Positions 11,664 to 22,379 of a DNA stretch of 64,000 nt are shown piece by piece; within the stretch, counting starts at the first letter, position 1, and each line of letters begins with the position of its first letter. The stretch is from NCBI GenBank assembly GCA_007922305.1, contig ML677335.1, forward strand, positions 39,794,887-39,858,886. The letters run 5' to 3'. The notes under the pieces were generated by a model. It saw only the letters and a list, made by a program, of their open reading frames with translations. It ran no database searches and was not told where the DNA came from. The position numbers were made by a program, and so were the translations under genes. Source of the stretch: Dermatemys mawii. Its lineage: Eukaryota; Chordata; Testudines; Dermatemydidae.

Positions 11664-12277
11664 TGTGATGGGGTCGATTAGGCCCAAAGCCCCCGTGCTG
11701 GAGGCCTCAGGGTTCTGTCACACACATCCCAGGAAAGGAGCAGTGGAGAGGTCCTCCAAGTGGCCTAGAGTGTCTGTGAGGAAGCAACCAATCAGAGGGC
11801 CTACTGGAATGGCCAGTCAGGGGCCAGAGGGCCATATAAAAGTTGCTGCAGAACAGAGCAGTAGTTAGTTGCTGCTTGGAGCTGGAGAAGAAAGGATTGT
11901 GTGCCTCTCTTCTCCACACAAGAAGAAGGGCAGCAGGACCAAAGACAGTCTGCTGGCAGCGACAGGGGGAGCAAGAGACTCCTGGCTGGCTTCTAGGACT
12001 GAGCCAAAGATTGTTTACTGGCAGAGACCAGGGGAGCAATAAGGTAGTTCCTGGGTGACTGCTGAGACTGAGTAGGGACTGAGCCTGGGGAGGGCCATAG
12101 GAAGATAGTATCTCCAGGGAGGAAGCCCTGGGGATACAGCCCAATACCAGGGCCAGGACTACTTACCTGCAAGAACACAGACACACCCAACCAGAAGGGG
12201 ACCTTGTGAGAGATGGGTGCTAACCCCATTAGAAGCACTTAATAAAATAAGCCAGATAACACTCCTGTGTTCTCACA
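11664..12277 (+). mobile_element. Probable solo LTR or LTR fragment
   Basis: The block starts TGTGATGGGG and carries a TATA box (TATAAAAG at 11835-11842) and a poly(A) signal AATAAA (12241-12246). A TCTCACA at 12271-12277 could be the right end, since TGTGA and TCACA are inverted. No matching target duplication was found, so the right boundary is a guess. The block is GC-richer than its surroundings and contains short open frames on both strands (up to 145 codons) that do not look like proteins. Retrovirus-like or gypsy-like origin cannot be told apart here. Confidence 0.5.
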
Positions 12278-12289
12278 CCTGATGTGCAG

Positions 12290-12415
12290 ATAGCTAAGCA
12301 GAAGCAAAGAGAAGTGAAAGGACTTGGCTGAGGTCACACCACCGTGTGTTGTTGCAAAGACAGGAAGGGAATCCAGGAGGTCTGACTCCCAAATTCTCAG
12401 CTGTAAACATCAGAT
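12290..12415 (+). mobile_element. MIR-like CORE-SINE relic
   Basis: Segments in MIR order are visible: AAAGAGAAGTGAAAGGACTT, then CTGAGGTCACACCA, then GGAATCCAGGAGGTCTGACT, then CCCAAATTCTCAG. Divergence is strong, as expected for an old amniote SINE. Confidence 0.55.
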
Positions 12416-12424
12416 ATGCTCACA

Positions 12425-13190
12425 TCTCTGTGGAGTGTGTAACTTGATGGTTCACTGTATGTGAAATTCCCTTGTATAGAGAGGGCAGGAGGTTAGAGTC
12501 AGCACCTCAGGACATACTCAAGAACACTTATCAAAAAAGTAAACACCAGCCTAGATTCATGGTACTAGCTCACATTTATATAAGCACCCTTCATCTCTGA
12601 GTGCCCTGAAGTGCTTTACTAACTATTCATACTGCTGACTGTTTTAGCCACTATTTATATGCAGCCATAGCTCAATATAGCAGCTGTTTGACAGTGGACC
12701 GCAACACTGTCCTCAACAACAGAGGAAGACAGCACATCCCCTTGAAATAAGAGGGGGAATTTAAGCAGATACTTTTGGGGGACTTCTAGTAGGTGGACTG
12801 TTGGTAACTTTACCGCTGGGTCATCCTTCATTTGTTTGGGTATTGAGACAGTCACTTCTGATCTAGGAAGTGGAATTCTAGTTAGACGTACTGTAAACAG
12901 AGAGAGTCAATCCCCACTGATGTCAATGGGGAGTTTCGCTATTGTCCTCACTGTTCCCAGAATTTCACAATGAAATGTCTCCCATGTGGTGTAGTGCACT
13001 CACTAGTGCTAGCCACACTGTCTGGTTTCCTACATTTTTGTTTATAAGTAAAGTGGAGCTCCCACTGAGATGTTCCATGGCTGTGTATTTTACTATTTTC
13101 TTTTCATTTTCAAAGGTAGTACAGAAATAATCACATTATTTCCCTAAATACCATATTAAAGAAAGCATTTTTGACTTTCCTAACATAACC
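12425..13190. other. Mostly unassigned DNA
   Basis: A short L2/MIR-like phrase occurs near 12590-12625 (GCACCCTTCATCTCTGAGTG, then AAGTGCTTTAC). Otherwise nothing is recognised. Confidence 0.35.
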
Positions 13191-13194
13191 TAGA

Positions 13195-13278
13195 GATTAT
13201 AATACTTAGCCCTGCCTTGAGTGCAGGGGACTGGACTAGATGACCTCTGAAGATCCCTTCCAGTTCTGTTATTCTATT
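13195..13278 (+). mobile_element. CR1 or CR1-tailed SINE 3' end
   Basis: GGGGACTGGACTAGATGACC is followed by CTCTGAAGATCCCTTCCAGT and TCTGTTATTCTATT, the typical 3' end shared by reptile CR1 LINEs and the SINEs that use them. Too short to tell LINE from SINE. Confidence 0.75.
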
Positions 13279-13279
13279 A

Positions 13280-15340
13280 ATGTAGTCCTTCACAATTTAT
13301 TTTGTAATTAACACGTTAGTAATGAAGAAACAGAAGTCATAGCAAAGGAGATTCTATTCCTGAATAATAATATATAAACTTTGTTTGTCAGCTAACCTGG
13401 ATAACGTATTAATATATTGCAGCCTTCACACTTTTTGCTTTTAGTTATAGAAATGAAATACATCCGACTACCCTGATGTGTAAGTGCAATATATTGAAAG
13501 CATTCTTCTTGCTTGGATCATATCTTTACTGTAGGGTCCCTGGAGTTTAGAGCAGAAGATGAACCTACTGTAACAATTCTTGCAATTTAACTGTTAGGAT
13601 TGGCTGGTGATTTATCAAAATGTTGTAAGTACTTTTTCATTATAGGAAAATCCCTAAAGCTTTGGACTCATAGGCCCAGCTCAGCACTGTGAAACCAAGC
13701 ACAACGTGACTTAAGTCAATGGAGATGCAACTGCTTACACCAGCAGTGAGTTTGGCACTTAGATTCCCATTTACTAGCATATGGGACTGCAGTGAAGACT
13801 TTTACAAGCACCAAAGGTTTTTTGAATGCAGTAAAGGTCTCCAAGCAGTTTGAAGTGATCTTCTTAATGTATGCACAACGTACCTCAGGGTGGCACATGA
13901 CCAGGATTCATCACCAAATTTGGTCCGCTGGCTGGATCATTAGTTTGCCCTGGCCAGGTACTGAAGGGATGTGTGATGTGAACGCTGATCCATGCCCTTA
14001 GGGTCAAAAAGAGTTATGAATGAGCAGCAAGTATTTTTTAAAAAAATTACCAAATTGTTGACATTCCTGAATGTCTTGTATGATCTGATTATGCTTTACA
14101 TATTCTAGGAGGCCTAACTAGACCACGTTCCACAGCAGCAACCCCCACAATTCTGTGGCAACATTAATATGGTCTATTGCCACGTAATGCCCTTCATTCA
14201 TCCATGATTATTTTCCGGAGTGGACTTTTCATAATACTCTCCAGGGAATGCAGCTCCACTCTTTTTGCCCGACTCCCATAATTAGGACCCAGCAACCCAG
14301 CTCAGAAGCAAATTCCCCCAAGTGTATGAAAGAAGAAGGGGAGCTTGTAGCTAGCTTCAGCAGCTCATTCTGCCTGAGCTGATACACTGTTCTCCAGGTA
14401 ACTAAATTGGTTAGCCTATATATCTGGCTCAGTGACCCCCTGCAGCCCGGCTGCAAGGAGCAATGCAGGAAGCATGGACTGTGATACAATTAATTCTTCC
14501 TTTTGGGAAGAGTGATGGGCACTAAAGGGTGGGTTGGGGAGACAGAAAAAAGTGTTCAGGTGTCTGGCTGCAGCACAATGGGAAATTCTGTTGCATCTTG
14601 AAAAAATGCCATATACCATTGCCAGAGATTAGCAGAATCCATTCTGCCCTGATTGAGATCTCAGAACTATTGCTTCAGGTGGCCTGCAGCCATGTGACCC
14701 TGCATAAGTTTTCACTTTGTTCCCATGGTTATTCACAATTAGAAGAACCAAAAACATACCTGTATTTTTAAAAAAAAAAAAAAAAAAAAATCTAATCGCA
14801 GGTACTGGGGCTCAATTCTGTAGCCAGAGATAGTTCCAAGGAGTCATAGAATGCAAAGTGCCCTAATTGTAGAAGATGAAATTGCAAGGGATTTCAATCT
14901 AATCATGCCATTAGGGCAAAGTTGCATCCTAAATTAAACCCAGAAGTGTTAATTTAGTCCACTCTGGAACAGCTCTAGCAATGATCCAACAAGCTTCCTC
15001 TTCCAAAGTATTTCATTGTCTAAAATTGATCTCATTATGATAATTTTGGGCCAGATTATAGAGTTTACAATGGCCAAGGATCTTTACCATTGTTTGCTAA
15101 TGTTTAACCTAAAACTATGGTAGAAATACAAATACCTGTCAGAACAGCAACTGTGTGCTGATGGATCCCTATGACTATCATGAAAACTCAAAGTTGATAT
15201 GCAGTGTGAGGTACTGTTTGTTTTTTGTAGTGCTGGGCAGCCAGGGAAATTGCTGCATGGCTAAAGCTTTATTAACTTCCCAACCAGAAAATATATTGTA
15301 GTATCATTTATTTACCTTGGTCTAAATCTTCAAAGACTTT
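13280..15340. other. Unassigned DNA with a poly(A) tract
   Basis: No gene or clear family is seen. There is a 21-A run at 14770-14790 without an obvious retroposed sequence upstream. Confidence 0.35.
14770..14790. repeat. Poly(A) tract, 21 bp
   Basis: Uninterrupted run of A. Confidence 0.95.
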
Positions 15341-15346
15341 ATGTAG

Positions 15347-16005
15347 TGTGACAAAGCTCCAAGTCTGTACTTGTGGGTCCTGCGCTTCCTGGCAGATTTA
15401 GGGACCTCAGAAACTCATCTAGGCCCCAGAGTGACCTCTCTTTCTCAGTAGAATTGGCAAGAGTCACCACCTAGTGAGTTACCTTCATCACAGGCCAGTA
15501 TGGAAGATGGAAAAGGGGGGAGCCCGGGCCCGCCCTCTACTCCGGACTCCAGCCCAGGGACCCTAATAGTATCAGCTAAGATGGCTGACCTTGTAGGCAC
15601 AAAACACAATACAATTCCCTGGGCTACTTCCCCACAGCAGTCCCTGCTTCTTCAAACTCCACTTCACCCTTACCTCAGGGCCTCCTTCCTTCAGTATGAT
15701 ATGTTGTCCAATACTCAGTCTCACCAACAGCATAACTCCCTTCCACAGCTCCTGACACCCACACCCACCTGACTAACTGGGAGGTTTTTATCTGGTTTCA
15801 GCCAGTCCCTGATTGGCTTCAGGTGTCCCAATTAGGCTAGCTGCTTCTACTCCTTTCCAGAAGGTTCTTAATTGGCCCCAGGTGTCTTGATTGGCCTGGA
15901 GTAGCCTTTGTTTGGCTATCCAGGGAACAAGGACCTGCACATCCTGAGACTAATATACCTGCCTTCCAGCACTCTCCTATATCCTTCTGGTCTGACTCCG
16001 TCACA
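15347..16005 (-). mobile_element. Solo LTR, 659 bp, antisense
   Basis: The plus-strand ends are TGTGACAAAGCTCC and TGACTCCGTCACA, giving the TG...CA ends and the inverted TGTGAC/GTCACA expected of an LTR. A 4-bp duplication GTAG flanks it (15343-15346 and 16006-16009). In the minus orientation a TATA-like ATAAAAACC lies opposite 15783-15792. Both GC-rich and AT-rich parts are non-coding; a 90-codon frame at 15500-15772 is incidental. No internal retroviral or gypsy genes are attached, so this is a recombined solitary copy. Confidence 0.85.
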
Positions 16006-16009
16006 GTAG

Positions 16010-18845
16010 TTTGTCTACTTTTTTACCACACAAAAAAAAGAGCTATGATTTGAAAAGAAAGATTGATGATACTCAACCCATCACTCTATTGGGACTAAAC
16101 ACTGTCTATTTCCATGCAATGTTGATGATTTAAAATGATGCAACTGACATGGGGAAATGGCACGTGATTTTTTTTCCTCCTTCATTCATGGGGTACATTT
16201 GGCAGTGCGCAAAAAGGAATTTAAATGACGACCTTGCACTTAAATCCTTCCTTTCTCCTCCCTGGAGTAATCCAGAGTAGCCATTTCCCTCACTGTAAAT
16301 TAAAAAAAGCATCAGTTGGTAAATAAACATAAAATCCTCACAATGTGTAGATAAGGAGGTTGTTTTCCTCTGTGTGGGCTTTATTAAGCATTCCTTACTG
16401 AAACAAAAATACCACTGGCGTCAGTAGGTCTAAGTAAGGAGTGCTGAATAGGATCAATGAGTGCAATTAAGTTGCACTATCAGTCACAGGAATTACATAT
16501 GTATTAAAAAAAGAATATACCCTTAAACGTGTCTGTCTAGCTTTCCACGCACTGCATTAGAGCACTGCAAATATTGAAGCTTCTTAAAGTTAGCTTCCAT
16601 TAATGTGGTACTTGCTGAATGAGCTCAAAAATGCTGAGCAGCATGTTTTGTAGAAAACTTGTTGAGATCATTGCTATTTACTTTGTACAGATACCTTTCC
16701 TAAGTGTATATGGCATTTGTATTAGATGGAGGTTGTAGCTTAGTATGAAACGTGATTACTCGTCTAATCCTCTACAGGTAATGCTTTTAACTGTAGCTCT
16801 TTAAGTGGCTTGCCTACTCTCAAGATATTTAGGTCAAGGTTTAGAATTGCCACAAAGACACTGGGATTTTCATTTGAAAAAGCTATTCACAATTGAAGTG
16901 AGAGATCATTAATGACAGCAGGAAATTTGATTTTAAAGGAACACCATCAAGATCAGCATTATCATACACTTTAAAAAGAAAGACAATGATGCCTTACATT
17001 ATTAAAGATGAAAGACGTTATAAAATCTACTATGAAGTTTTCGCCTTTTATAAAATGTTTACTTGTAATTCATCTGTAGGACAGTGGAAGTAGGCTGTTC
17101 ATTTTCCACCTTCTCTTTCTCTTCAATTTCAGTTGTTTCTTATGTCTTGAACGCTATAATTTTGTGTTCAGGTTGCAAGCAGTGTGGTAAAGTATAATTA
17201 CATTTTTTATTGAAATTACAAAAGCACAATTATGTCTTATCATACCAAGTTTTGAAAATGCTCCTTCTCCTGTTAGTTATTTTTAAACAAAAATTTAAGC
17301 ATCTCCTTTTAAATGCAATTTTTTTAATGGATAACTAATCTGTGTGAACCAATGGAATGTATCATTTGTTTTGATTTTTCTGGCCACTTCTGGGGGAATC
17401 TGTTTGGTAGTTTTCACCTTTGTGTACCTCATAGAAGAGATATAGACCTACTGAAATCTGGAATGAGATCCTTCAGCATTAAGTTGCTGCCCATTTTAGT
17501 TATGATCTTTGAACTCTTTGTAATATTTAAATAAAAATTCACCAGAAACACTCTTTGTTGTAACTTTTACAAAATATTTGTGCTTGTGTAATTTCTCCAC
17601 AGTTGTCATTCATGTAATGTTGGGGGTTGCATGAGGATCTTTCTTCAGTGAATTTATCCTTTGAGGATTGAGGTTATAATGGGCTTTGTAATTTTGATAC
17701 CAGAATGTCTGTTCATTTTTAAAATCAGCCAATAAATCCATGCTTTGTGTTGAGCACTTTGAAATGGTAGAGTGAGAGACACTATGTAAGTGTGTGATAA
17801 TATTATAGTCTCTTCTCCCTTTGTCCAAGACCTCTCCAATGGTTGGGGCTACTTTGGAGTTTATTAAATGAGTAATACACAGTGTAGAATGGTTGCAAAT
17901 TAAGACCATGCTATTTTGGCCTTTATTTTTCTAACTCTCTTCAAGAATTAAAAATAAATAGAACTGTCAATCTGGAAGTATTGTGATATCAATGAAATGT
18001 AAATGACTTTTTGTGAAATTCACTACCAGTTCAGTGTGGGTTTATGTTGAGCATCCCTCTTGGCATCTTACATTTGTAACTTAATTTTGCAGCGAGTAGA
18101 AAGTTAACACTTTGTAATAAATGGGAAATCTTAGTGCTACATTTCCTCTGGTACACACTATGATCATACTAATCATGATATTTTTGTAACATTTACACTA
18201 TCTGGGAATTCCAATAGCAATTAATATTTCTTTACACTGTAATATGCTATATACCAAACTAATTAGTCACACTACAAATGTAAGTTGTTCTGTGATTCTT
18301 TAGCAGCTGGAGCTGTTTAGGTGATGTTTGTTTTTGTTTTAATACGTTAGGGATGAGTGAATTTATTTTACCTAGTTTTGAATCCACTCAAATGTTGTGG
18401 GTTCAGAGGTCTGCCTCAAACATTAATATCTTAGAATTCTGTTTAGGAGGTTCTGGAATGGGGATTTGAGGTAATGAGAAAAGTTCAGTGAAAAATATAG
18501 TAGAGAGTAGGCAGAACAAAAAACAAATACAAGATTGTGACCAAAAGAACAGAGAAGGGAAGAGAGATTCCAATTAAAAATGATTACAGCATGTACCCTA
18601 TGTATTGTAGGCACAAGAGGGAACGAGTTGTGCTAGTTACATTACACAGATTCTTTCCCTTCCACAAGCTTTCCATAAGCTAGAAAAACATAGTTTTAAC
18701 TGAATCACCTAGAACAAAAATGCAAAAAGCATGGTTGTTAGTTACAAGTTGGGGTGGAGGGCTTGTAAACATAGAAAACAGTTTGAAATTTGATGATCTG
18801 TGTCAATTTTAAATTTTTGCTTGAAAGTAAATTTCTGGATAAGAG
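16010..18845. other. Long AT-rich stretch, nothing recognised
   Basis: About 2.8 kb without a repeat family I can name. The longest frames (60-99 codons at 17352-17534 and 17610-17909) have no domain. It could hold old repeats or conserved non-coding DNA. Confidence 0.4.
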
Positions 18846-18849
18846 GACA

Positions 18850-19013
18850 GATTTTAGCAGCCATGTTAGTCTATATCCGTAAAAAGAGCAGGAGTACTTG
18901 TGGCACCTTAGAGACTAACCAATTTATTTCAGCATAAGCTTTCGTGGGCTGTAGCCTACGAAAGCTTACGCTGAAATAAATTTGTTAGTCTCTAAGGTGC
19001 CACAAGTACTCCT
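18850..19013. repeat. Interspersed repeat ending in a 124-bp palindrome
   Basis: From 18890 to 19013 two arms of about 62 bp are inverted copies with roughly five mismatches and almost no loop. The outer ends are AGGAGTACTTGTGGCACCTT and its reverse complement; the inner part is AAGCTTTCGTGGGC against GCCTACGAAAGCTT. The flank GCAGCCATGTTAGTCTATAT (18857-18876) resembles the lead-in of a very abundant turtle repeat as I recall it. Confidence 0.85.
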
Positions 19014-19539
19014 CAATAAGAGGAGGGTATTTCTGTGTGTTTTATTTTTTGAGGGAGGGCTCTTTACATTTATTTTTCTAACGTGTTTGTGAATGGGAAT
19101 TATTCAGCTCCCAGAGCTCTAATCTAAGAACATAGGATGTGTAACGCTGCCAGCTTCTCCACATAGCTGCTGCCAGAATAGAGGAGAGACTACCTCCAAC
19201 AGTGAAAGGTTACTCCAACCTCCATACTCCTACAGAACTTGGCTTCTCTACCAAGTATGGTAGCAATGGGGGAAGGAAATTAGTGAGAGTTGTCATGTAA
19301 GTTGCAATGACGGACATGAGTCCATTTGGAAATGCATTTGCACATCAACCATCAAACAGCCTTTGACCGGTAATGGACTTTTGTTCACCAGTGACCTTAG
19401 TTAGATTCAGACCTGTCACCTGCAAGTTAATGATTACAAATCTCATCGCTTATTCCATTAGCTGTCCAGTCTCCCAGTAAAGAACTATGCAATCAGATCC
19501 AGAAATATACCCTTCCTTGTGCCATGCAATATATGTGCT

Positions 19540-19765
19540 TTACAACACTCAAAACATTTTTAGTCAAAGTACTTTATAAACAAATGTTAATAGATTCTCA
19601 CAACAACCCTGTGAGGGACAGCAGGAGGGAGGTAAGTAGTAATTTTCTATTTTACAGATGGGGTAGGAGGAGAAGAGAGAGAAAGATTAAAGGCCACCCA
19701 AGTAAATCAGCAATGGCATAGTCATGTCTAGAGTCCAAATATCCAATTTTCCAGTCTACAATTCA
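19540..19765 (+). mobile_element. MIR-like CORE-SINE
   Basis: CTCACAACAACCCTGTGAGG, then TATTTTACAGATGGGG, then AAAGGCCACCCAAGTAAATC and GTCTAGAGTCCAAAT follow the order of MIR in sense orientation. A 65-codon frame across it is incidental. Confidence 0.65.
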
Positions 19766-19857
19766 TTAGATTATAGTGAATCCAAATGTGCCCAGCTCCC
19801 CAAAATGCAATAAAAGTATGTGAAAGCAAAGCTCTTAAATCAGAGGTTCATCAAACT

Positions 19858-20201
19858 CATGGGCACCAACTCCCTGCCCCCTTTTCCAGCTCACCTCCAC
19901 CTCTGTCTCCTCCCCTAGTGCGCTGCGTGCCAGCTTTTCCCCCTAACTCCCAGCGCTTGTGCCACGAAATAGCTGTTTTGCGCGGCTGGGAGGGAGGAAG
20001 GAGGAGGGGGAACGAAGAGTGCTCAGGGGAGGAGGTGGGTGCAGGGATTTGGGGAAGGGGTCCAATAGGGATGGGAGGCAGAGCTGGGGCGGGAACTTTG
20101 CAGAAGGGATTGGAATAGGGCTAGGGAAGGGGTGGAGTTGGAATGGGGCGGGAGCTGGGAGTGCGAGCATCCACTGGCACCGGGGAAAGTCGGAGCCTAT
20201 G
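19858..20201. mobile_element. GC-rich hAT-like element, 344 bp
   Basis: The left end CATGGGCACCAAC and the right end GTCGGAGCCTATG are inverted copies (10 of 13). Flanks are ATCAAACT (19850-19857) and GTCAAACT (20202-20209), an 8-bp target duplication with one mismatch. The inside is GC- and purine-rich, with AGCGCTTGTGCC and GCGCGGCTGGGAGGGAGG. The overlapping frames on both strands (89-110 codons) come only from this composition. Confidence 0.8.
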
Positions 20202-20439
20202 GTCAAACTAGTACAGGAACCCTTGTGAATATTTATCAGTTGTATGTGCCACATTCTAGTAGCCATGTTTCTCATGTTACTCCTGGAAACAAGGAATAAG
20301 ACAGCAGTGCTGGAGGCAAGTGTTTGGCCCTGTGATTAGAACTGGGACTTTTGCAGACAAATTGCCATTAGAATGCCTAGAGTATTTAAATATATGAGCA
20401 ATAGCTTATATGACAGAAGCTCCTATTTTCTAGCTGGCA

Positions 20440-21165
20440 CATTCCCAATTTAAGTCTTTGGAACCTGGGGTATATCTATTTTTCTAAAGCTTAATATTAA
20501 TGTATCTCTCACTATCATATATATTTTATTATTAAATATTTGTCCACATCTTGTAACTCTTTGTCCACATCTTTGTAACTCTTCGCCGTCTGCTTTGGAC
20601 CTAACTATGCTAAATAATTTTTTGGTATCTGCAAACTTTCCCATTTCACTGTTTACCCCTTTTTCCAGATAATTTATAAATATGTTGAACAGCACTGGTC
20701 CCAGTGTAGATCCTGAGGGGACCCCACTATTTACGTCTCTCCATTGTGAAAACTGACCATTTATTCCAGTTTTTGTTTCCTATCTTTTAACTACTTACTG
20801 TTCCGTGACAGGACCTTCCCTCTTATCCCATGACTGCTTACTTTGCTTAAGAGCCTTTGGTGAGGGACTTTGTCAAAGGCTTTCTGAAAGTCCAAGTACA
20901 CTAGATACATTAGATCACCCTTGTCCACATGCCTGTTGATCCACTCAAAGAATTCTAATAGATTGATGAGGGATGATTTCCCTTTAAAAAAGCAATATTG
21001 ACTCTTCCCCAGCAAGTCATGTTCATCTATATATCTGCTAATTGTATTCTTTACTGTAATTTCTATCAATTTGTCTGGCAATGAATTTACATGTACTGGC
21101 ATATAATTGCAAGGATCGTATCTGGAGCCTTTAAAATTTTTTTTTGTCACATTAGCTATCATTTC
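20440..21165 (-). mobile_element. CR1 LINE, reverse transcriptase remnant
   Basis: On the minus strand a 123-residue frame (20791-21162) reads as CR1 reverse transcriptase: an N-terminal Y.P.(V/I).SLP.KL.E segment, a middle HDLL..SQYCF.KGKS motif and YLDFQKAFDKVPH, the conserved LDF.KAFD.V box. A further frame (20450-20695) holds LFNIFINYLE and KFADTK, a damaged form of the FADDTK catalytic box. Stops and shifts separate the frames. A 24-bp direct duplication TTTGTCCACATCTTTGTAAC occurs at about 20539-20583. The 3' part ends near 20440. The element is dead. Confidence 0.92.
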
Positions 21166-21665
21166 TTGTGATCATTCCTCTTTATTTCCATTTAACTGAT
21201 CTCCTCATTTCTGTGTAATTCCCCTTTTTGAACTGAAATGCTCTGTGGTGAGTTTCCCCCTCTCTCCCAAAGGATGTTAAATATAATGACATTATAGTCA
21301 CTATTATCAAGCGGTTCAGCTATATTCACCTTTTGGTCCAGATCCTGTGCTCCACTTAGCAAGAATTCCCCTCCTGTTGAGGGCTCCAGGACAAGCTGCT
21401 CCACAAAGCAGTCATCAATGGTGTCTAGAAATTTTATCTCTGCATCCCGCTCTGAGGTGACATATCCCTAAGCAATATGGCGATAGCTGAAATCCTCCAT
21501 TATTATTACTGGGATTCTGGGTTGTTGTTTTTTTGTGAGCCTTTCTGATCTCCCTGAGTGTTTCACAACCACTGTTACCATCCTGATCATTTGGTTAGTA
21601 GTATATTTCTACTGCTATAGTCTTATTATTCAAGCATGGAATTTCAAAAGGACTGTAAAGTGAAG
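21166..21665 (-). mobile_element. CR1 LINE, endonuclease C-terminus of the same copy
   Basis: On the minus strand, about 21404 to 21192 encodes EQLVLEPSTGGE...NSDYN, matching the EPTRG...SDHN end of a CR1 AP-endonuclease with the catalytic His changed to Tyr. Upstream (21420-21500) a KFLDTIDD segment and a degraded GDF (now MEDF) are readable. The joining region that normally separates endonuclease from reverse transcriptase is missing near 21165-21190, so the copy carries an internal deletion. Confidence 0.8.
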
Positions 21666-21889
21666 AGAAGCAACTCTGATTCATCCTGTTTGAGAATACA
21701 ACAATATTACTGTATGAAAGGATTCCTTACTGAGTGCACATGCTTATCAATATATTATTAAATTTTCAGAGTTTTTAAAAGGTATTTTGTTTTACAGAAA
21801 ATGACAATTAAAAACTAATAAAATAAGCTCTCTGTCCTCATTAGTAAACTGTAATATATTGCTGTCTATTTTTACTGCTGCATCTGGCT

Positions 21890-21917
21890 ACACACACACA
21901 CACACACACACACACAC
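21890..21917. repeat. Microsatellite (AC)14
   Basis: Uninterrupted AC dinucleotide run. Confidence 0.97.
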
Positions 21918-22097
21918 TGATTTAAACAAGTCAATGGAATGTTCATCTGGTTGGTGGAACATTTGAAGGTACACACAATACCATTGTTTTCATCAGTCAA
22001 ATATGTAAATTGAAGTGTAAGGGATCTCAATGAGGCTTAGACATCCTCTGTGATAGTAGATGAAGCCAGAAGTCCTTCCAACTTTTGTTTGTCTGCA

Positions 22098-22131
22098 TAA
22101 TCATAATCATAGTCATAATCATAGTCATTAT
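22098..22131. repeat. Imperfect (TCATAA/TCATAG) simple repeat
   Basis: Alternating TCATAATCATAG units. They explain the DYDYDYDY peptide in the overlapping minus-strand frame. Confidence 0.85.
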
Positions 22132-22235
22132 AATAAAATTGTGTTATTTTTTTGCTACCGTGAAACATAATATTCACCCACTTATAATATAAGGCAGCTC
22201 CAATGTATAAGAGCATTAAATAGCAGCTCCCTGAA

Positions 22236-22371
22236 GAGGGTTTCCAGATAGCAACTATGAACAAATGGGATAGGAAGTGTGTGTGTCGGGGGGAGGTAAT
22301 AGGCGCCTGTATATGAAAAAGTTCCTAAAAATGGGACTGTTCCTTTAAAAATGGGACATCTGTTCACTCTA
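22236..22371. mobile_element. Second copy of the 2345-2468 MITE, reversed
   Basis: Ends are AGGGTTTCCAGATAG and GACATCTGTTCACTCTA. The inside, GGGGGAGGTAATAGGCGCC and AAAATGGGACTGTTCC, is the reverse complement of the first copy with many changes. A GTGTGTGTG slip occurs near 22279. Confidence 0.65.
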
Positions 22372-22379
22372 TCACTGAG

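Noticed and set aside
11707..12144. 145-codon minus-strand frame as a protein
   Set aside because: It runs through the LTR-like block opposite its TATA box; no domain is visible.
11659..12361. AAGAC repeats as a target duplication for the LTR-like block at 11664
   Set aside because: The right AAGAC (12357-12361) lies inside a MIR relic that reads through the position, so it is probably a chance match.
14770..14790. Poly(A) tract as the tail of a processed pseudogene
   Set aside because: The DNA upstream shows no recognisable gene, no AATAAA at the right distance and no flanking duplication.
22037..22264. Peptide with DYDYDYDY repeat as an acidic protein
   Set aside because: The repeat comes from a simple TCATAA/TCATAG tract and the rest enters a MITE.
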